A stretch of DNA of 64,000 bases from Limivivens faecihominis (GTDB taxonomy: Bacteria > Bacillota > Clostridia > Lachnospirales > Lachnospiraceae). Shown here piece by piece: positions 60,117-64,000 of the stretch. Below the pieces are notes generated by a model. That model searched no databases. It saw only the letters and a list, made by a program, of their open reading frames with translations, and was not told the origin of the DNA. The DNA lies in contig NZ_JAJEPR010000001.1 in assembly GCF_020686945.1 (NCBI RefSeq), forward strand, positions 186,001-250,000. The letters run 5' to 3'. A program made the position numbers and the translations under genes. Every line of letters begins with the position of its first letter. The first letter of the stretch is position 1.

Positions 60117-61721
60117 ATGGTAAGAAGAAAGAAAGTCACCGCCAGCGTACTGGCAGCTCTCATGGCAGTAGGAAGCCTTGCAGGAACAGTTTCCGCAGAT
60201 CCGTGTCCGAGAAACGAGCAGGGGTATCCGGATCTCGGCGGGGAGACCATAACGATCTGGTTTAATATGACCAGCAACAACGCACAGGCTACCAGTGATA
60301 TGGGTGAGTACCATGTGATCAAAGACATTGAGGAAAAGTTCAATTGCAAATTTGAGTTCATCCATCCGCCGGTAGGTCAGGCACAAGACAACTTCACAAT
60401 TATGATGGCTGACTCCACTCTCCCGGATATGATCTTCTGCGGCGGTATCGATAGCTACTATCCCGGCGGTGTTGAGATGGCATACGCAGACGGCGTTCTC
60501 TTTGATTATACCGATTATATCGGAGAAGAGTACACCCCGAACTTCTACAACCTTATTAAAGATGATGAGTTCCTGAAAAAGGCCGTTACCGATGACGAAG
60601 GCCGTATCATCCGTCTGGGCGCTAAGATCTGCGGAAGCGAAGAAGCAGACCTGACCTTCACCGGCCCCCTGATCCGGAAAGATTATCTGGAAGCAACCGG
60701 CATGGACGTTCCGACCACCATTGATCAGTGGACAGCTCTGTTCCAGGCTATGAAAGACAACGGCGTTGAGTACCCGCTGGCTGTTCATGCTTCCGGCGGA
60801 AACGACTTAGGCCCGCTGTTCACCACCAACATGTTCTCTTCCGCTTACGGCGTTGCAGCGAATGACTACTATATTAAAGATGACGGAACCGTTGCTTTCG
60901 GACCTTACGAGGATTCCTACAAAGATTACCTGACTCTGTTAAATCAGTGGTATGAGGCTGGTTACATCAATCCGGACTTCACAACTCAGACCGAGAACGA
61001 CATCATGTCCCTTGATTCCTCCGACAGAGTAGGAACCGCTATGACTCACCTTTACACCTACGGAACTACCTATTATGTAACCACTGAGAGCGAAGATGAG
61101 AGCAAAGCTCTGATCGCGGCTCCGGCTCCCGTACTGAACGAGGGTGACACTCAGGCAGCACTTCGCAGCAGCAGCAGAAGCCTGGGCGACTACAAATACA
61201 TCACCGCAGACTGCAAGAACGTAGAAGCCTGCATCGCTCTTCTGGATGCTCTGTATCTGGATGACATCGACCTTGAGCTGGCAAACGGCGAAGAGGGCGT
61301 TGGCTATCATATGGAAGATGGTGTTCCTGTAATCAACGCTATGGCAAGTGACGCTTCCACCGATGAGCTCCTTGGCGCAGCTCCGCAGCAGTGGCACACC
61401 TTCGAAGATGCTGACCTCAACTACATCCTGACCAAGAAATACAACAAAGGCTGCCAGCCGGATGCGCTGACCCTCTGGAAAGAGCAGGGAACTTCCCAGA
61501 CTCTGTCTAACTTCATCCTCTACAACACTGAAGAGGCTGAGACCAGAAGCTCCTATCAGGCAGACGTTGATACCTATGTAAAAGAGAGCCTGCTGAAATT
61601 CGTTATGGGCAAAGAGCCTCTCGACAACTTCGAGACCTTCCAGCAGAATCTGAAAGACATGCACATTGAAGACCTGATCGCTGTTGAGCAGGCTGCACTG
61701 GATCGTTACAACGCAAGATAA
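60117..61721 (+). CDS. Sugar ABC transporter, large substrate-binding protein (LplA/YtcQ type)
   Basis: 534 residues. Signal peptide about 1-27 ending TVSA before DP, without a lipobox. Mature start ETITIWFNMTSNN, then DNFTIMMADSTLPDMIFCGG and the long C-terminal lobe typical of 500-600-residue oligosaccharide-binding proteins. AAAGGAGGAAGTT precedes the ATG. It works with the next two permeases. The neighbouring galactosidase-like gene hints at a galactose-containing host glycan (inference). Confidence 0.88.
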   Translation: MVRRKKVTASVLAALMAVGSLAGTVSADPCPRNEQGYPDLGGETITIWFNMTSNNAQATSDMGEYHVIKDIEEKFNCKFEFIHPPVGQAQDNFTIMMADSTLPDMIFCGGIDSYYPGGVEMAYADGVLFDYTDYIGEEYTPNFYNLIKDDEFLKKAVTDDEGRIIRLGAKICGSEEADLTFTGPLIRKDYLEATGMDVPTTIDQWTALFQAMKDNGVEYPLAVHASGGNDLGPLFTTNMFSSAYGVAANDYYIKDDGTVAFGPYEDSYKDYLTLLNQWYEAGYINPDFTTQTENDIMSLDSSDRVGTAMTHLYTYGTTYYVTTESEDESKALIAAPAPVLNEGDTQAALRSSSRSLGDYKYITADCKNVEACIALLDALYLDDIDLELANGEEGVGYHMEDGVPVINAMASDASTDELLGAAPQQWHTFEDADLNYILTKKYNKGCQPDALTLWKEQGTSQTLSNFILYNTEEAETRSSYQADVDTYVKESLLKFVMGKEPLDNFETFQQNLKDMHIEDLIAVEQAALDRYNAR

Positions 61722-61742
61722 GAAAAAGGGGGCGCTGATGTC

Positions 61743-62681
61743 ATGAAATCCAGTCGGAAAAAGAAAGCAGAACCGCTTTCTCAGAGACTTAAAACAGATT
61801 TTCAGAAGAACTGGCTGTTGTATGTGATGCTATTGCCGGTACTGATCTATCTGATCATCTTCTGTTACGCCCCGATGTACGGAGTTATCATCGCATTCAA
61901 AAACTTTAAACCGAGACTTGGTATCTTGGGAAGTGACTGGGTAGGTCTTAAATACTTCAAAGAGTTTGTAGGCTCCGTATTCTTCGGGAGGACGCTGAAG
62001 AACACACTGATGATCAGTGGATTGAATCTTCTCTTCGGCTTCAGCGCTCCGATTATCTTTGCGATTCTCTTAAATGAAGTCGTAAACATGCGTTTCAAAA
62101 AAGTGGTTCAGACCATTACTTATCTGCCCCACTTTATCACCACTGTGGTGATTGCCAGTTTAATACTGGTGTTCACCAACAGCGATGGTTTTATCACACA
62201 GATTGTCAATTCCCTCACGGGACATCAGGGAAGCCTGATCGCGGATCCGCACTGTTTCCGGGCAATCTACATCATCTCCGATATCTGGCAGAGCTTCGGC
62301 TGGGGTTCCATCGTCTACCTGGCGGCCATTACCGGCATCAACCCGCAGCTCTATGAGGCAGCCCGTATCGATGGAGCGAACAAGCTGAAACAGATCTGGC
62401 ATGTAACCCTTCCGGGTATGCTGCCGATCATCGTCATCATGTTTATTATGGCTGTGGGCGGTCTGATGAACATTGGCTGGGAGAAAGCCTTCCTGATCCA
62501 GTCACCGGTTACATACGAGACCTCCGATATCATTTCCACCTTCGTATACCGTAAAGGTTTCGAGGAGATGAACTACAGCTACTCCACGGCGGTTGGACTT
62601 TTCAACTCCGTGATCAACCTGATTCTCCTGACAGGCGCCAACAAGCTGAGTCAGAAGATCAATGGAAACAGTCTCTGGTAA
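61743..62681 (+). CDS. Sugar ABC transporter permease (LplB/YteP type)
   Basis: 312 residues. Six helices, N-terminal LYVMLLPVLIYLIIFCYAPM followed by YGVIIAFKNF, which is specific to LplB-type permeases, and the EAA loop YEAARIDGANKLKQIWHVTL (about 204-223). AAAGGGGGCG precedes the start, 21 bases after the binding-protein gene. Confidence 0.92.
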   Translation: MKSSRKKKAEPLSQRLKTDFQKNWLLYVMLLPVLIYLIIFCYAPMYGVIIAFKNFKPRLGILGSDWVGLKYFKEFVGSVFFGRTLKNTLMISGLNLLFGFSAPIIFAILLNEVVNMRFKKVVQTITYLPHFITTVVIASLILVFTNSDGFITQIVNSLTGHQGSLIADPHCFRAIYIISDIWQSFGWGSIVYLAAITGINPQLYEAARIDGANKLKQIWHVTLPGMLPIIVIMFIMAVGGLMNIGWEKAFLIQSPVTYETSDIISTFVYRKGFEEMNYSYSTAVGLFNSVINLILLTGANKLSQKINGNSLW

Positions 62682-62696
62682 AAGGAGGACCTTACA

Positions 62697-63623
62697 ATGA
62701 GAAGAAAAAATAAAGAAACGGAGGAGAGCGGACGCATGATCGTGGGCCGGGGAGAGAAAATCTTCCGGGTAGTGAACAACTGCTTCATGGTACTTCTGAT
62801 GCTGATCACGCTTTACCCCCTTCTGTATGTACTGTTCGCCTCCTTGAGTGACCCGGTAGAATTTGGAAAAGTGACAGGGCTTCTGTGGAAACCCGCCGGT
62901 TTTTCCACCAGAGGCTATGAAGCGGTACTTAATTCAGCAAATATCTGGCTGGGCTTCCGGAACACCATCTTTTATGTGGTAGTCGGAACGGCCTGCAGTA
63001 TGGGCATCACGATCCTGGGCGCTTACCCGCTGTCCAGAAAGGGCTTTCTCTTAAAGAAACCCATCATGCTGTTTATCATTTTCACCATGTTCTTCAGCGG
63101 CGGTATGGTTCCCACCTTCCTGGTAGTCCAGAAACTGGGCCTGACCAATACCATCTGGGCCATGATCGTACCCGGAATGCTCAGTGTTTACAATATGATT
63201 GTTCTTCGGACCTCCTTTGAGTCCGTGCCCGAGAGCCTTTACGAGTCGGCGGCTCTCGATGGAGCGAACCATTTCACGATGCTGACGAAGATCACCCTGC
63301 CCCTTTCCAAAGCGGCTCTGGCTACTATCACCCTTTTCTACGCAGTAGGAAAATGGGGTGAGTGGTACAACGCTCTGGTTTACCTTCAGAAGAGAAGAGA
63401 CCTCTATCCCCTGCAGATGTTCCTCCGTGAGCTTCTGGTTAAACAGGAAGATATGGATGCTCTGCTCTCCAGCAGCGTCGGCGTAACCGCAGACTCCGTG
63501 CTTCTGCAGGAGATCATCAAGTACGCCACCATCATCGTCACCACCGTGCCGATCCTTCTGGTATATCCTTTCCTTCAGAAATATTTCGTAAAAGGTGTGC
63601 TGGTAGGTTCCGTAAAAGAATAA
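62697..63623 (+). CDS. Sugar ABC transporter permease (LplC/YtcP type)
   Basis: 308 residues. Six helices, LLMLITLYPLLYVLFASLSD near the N-terminus and the EAA-type loop YESAALDGANHFTMLTKITL (about 182-201). AAAGGAGGACC precedes the start. No ATPase gene follows, so a shared ATPase is expected, as for the first sugar importer. Confidence 0.92.
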   Translation: MRRKNKETEESGRMIVGRGEKIFRVVNNCFMVLLMLITLYPLLYVLFASLSDPVEFGKVTGLLWKPAGFSTRGYEAVLNSANIWLGFRNTIFYVVVGTACSMGITILGAYPLSRKGFLLKKPIMLFIIFTMFFSGGMVPTFLVVQKLGLTNTIWAMIVPGMLSVYNMIVLRTSFESVPESLYESAALDGANHFTMLTKITLPLSKAALATITLFYAVGKWGEWYNALVYLQKRRDLYPLQMFLRELLVKQEDMDALLSSSVGVTADSVLLQEIIKYATIIVTTVPILLVYPFLQKYFVKGVLVGSVKE

Positions 63624-63631
63624 AAAGAATA

Positions 63632-63663
63632 AAAATACCCCGTTGCCTGCAGCGGGGTATTTG
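63632..63663 (+). terminator. Hairpin between the importer and the galactosidase-like gene
   Basis: AAATACCCCG pairs with CGGGGTATTT around a short loop with TG/CA pairs. The T run is short, so read-through into the next gene is likely. Confidence 0.6.
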
Positions 63664-63693
63664 ACTACACTGGAAAAAGAAAGGAAAACGACG

Positions 63694-64000
63694 ATGAAAA
63701 CATTTCATGTAAGAGACTATGGAATTCTTCCCGGAGAGAAAGACCGTATGAACATGCTGCGCCTTAGGGGCGTTCTGGAGGAGTGCCGCAAAAACGAGGA
63801 ACCGGTGGAGATCCTTTTTGAGGAGGGAACCTATCATTTTTACCCGGATTTCGCCTTTGAGCGGACTTTGTGCATCTCCAACCACGACGAGGACACGATC
63901 AAACGGATCGCTTTCGACCTCACGAACTGCACGCACCTTACTATTAGCGGAAAAAACAGCGATTTCATTTTCCATACGGAGCTTCTGGCCTTCTATTTCG
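63694..64000 (+). CDS. GH110-like alpha-galactosidase, N-terminal part (runs off the window)
   Basis: The first 102 codons are present, from ATG 63694 behind AAAGGA. The start KTFHVRDYGILPGEKD, the segment FEEGTYHFYPDFAFERTL followed by CISNHDED, and LTISGKNSDFIFH match the right-handed beta-helix proteins related to GH110 (alpha-1,3-galactosidases acting on blood-group B type and similar ends). No signal peptide. The catalytic region lies outside the window, so activity cannot be confirmed. A generic beta-helix glycosidase or lyase is the alternative. Confidence 0.6.
   Translation, partial: MKTFHVRDYGILPGEKDRMNMLRLRGVLEECRKNEEPVEILFEEGTYHFYPDFAFERTLCISNHDEDTIKRIAFDLTNCTHLTISGKNSDFIFHTELLAFYF

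Overview
The window looks like a chromosomal segment of a spore-forming, anaerobic, gut-type Firmicute, most likely a Lachnospiraceae-like Clostridium relative. That placement is inference from four things: the Bacillus/Clostridium order mazG-hup-rqcP-yabP-yabQ-divIC-spoIIE-tilS-hpt-ftsH, spore coat proteins, an oxygen-sensitive class III ribonucleotide reductase, and many ABC sugar importers paired with glycoside hydrolases. No rRNA, tRNA, CRISPR array, prophage or complete insertion sequence was seen.

Layout. 1-3.3 kb: end of a DUF2798 protein, a ferritin-like coat protein, two U32-type genes that look like a pair, and a scrap of a MATE efflux gene. 3.4-7.2 kb: a polar amino-acid ABC importer followed by an ATC-hydrolase family enzyme. 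7.2-15 kb: housekeeping genes (S1-domain protein, CBS-type pyrophosphatase, flavin reductase, DinB, TPR lipoprotein, HflX). 15-24 kb: nrdD with a fused redoxin domain behind an NrdR box, a cold-shock gene, uppP, cca, a CotS-like kinase and a phosphoglucomutase. 23.6-31.6 kb: the conserved sporulation/division cluster ending in ftsH. 31.9-35.4 kb: a GH13 amylase and a split threonine/serine exporter. 35.5-46.7 kb: a LacI regulator and a sugar operon (binding protein, two permeases, metallo-hydrolase, GH43, GH2, GH1). 47-52.8 kb: a small helix-turn-helix-like protein, a P-loop kinase-like protein, GH38 alpha-mannosidase and, on the minus strand, GH29 fucosidase. 53-57.7 kb: a 1396-residue multi-receiver EAL protein with an HPt partner. 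57.7-64 kb: a membrane AraC regulator, a second sugar ABC importer and the start of a GH110-like galactosidase.

How the genes work together. The second half reads as one glycan-foraging region. Two importers are each preceded by a regulator. The exo-enzymes present (alpha- and beta-mannosidase, fucosidase, beta-glucosidase, xylosidase-type, possible alpha-galactosidase) could together trim host N-glycans, mucin glycans or plant mannans.

The least explained structure is non-coding. One family of about 142-bp elements has 14-bp terminal inverted repeats: three full copies, one bare pair of ends and one decayed half copy. Three of these begin exactly on the stop codon of the upstream gene. A second family of about 80 bp occurs twice inside operons. 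A highly folded 159-nt segment fills the leader of the S1-domain gene. Several intergenic stretches carry a promoter and hairpins but no gene. The multi-receiver protein keeps its histidine-kinase H-box but has no ATPase domain.
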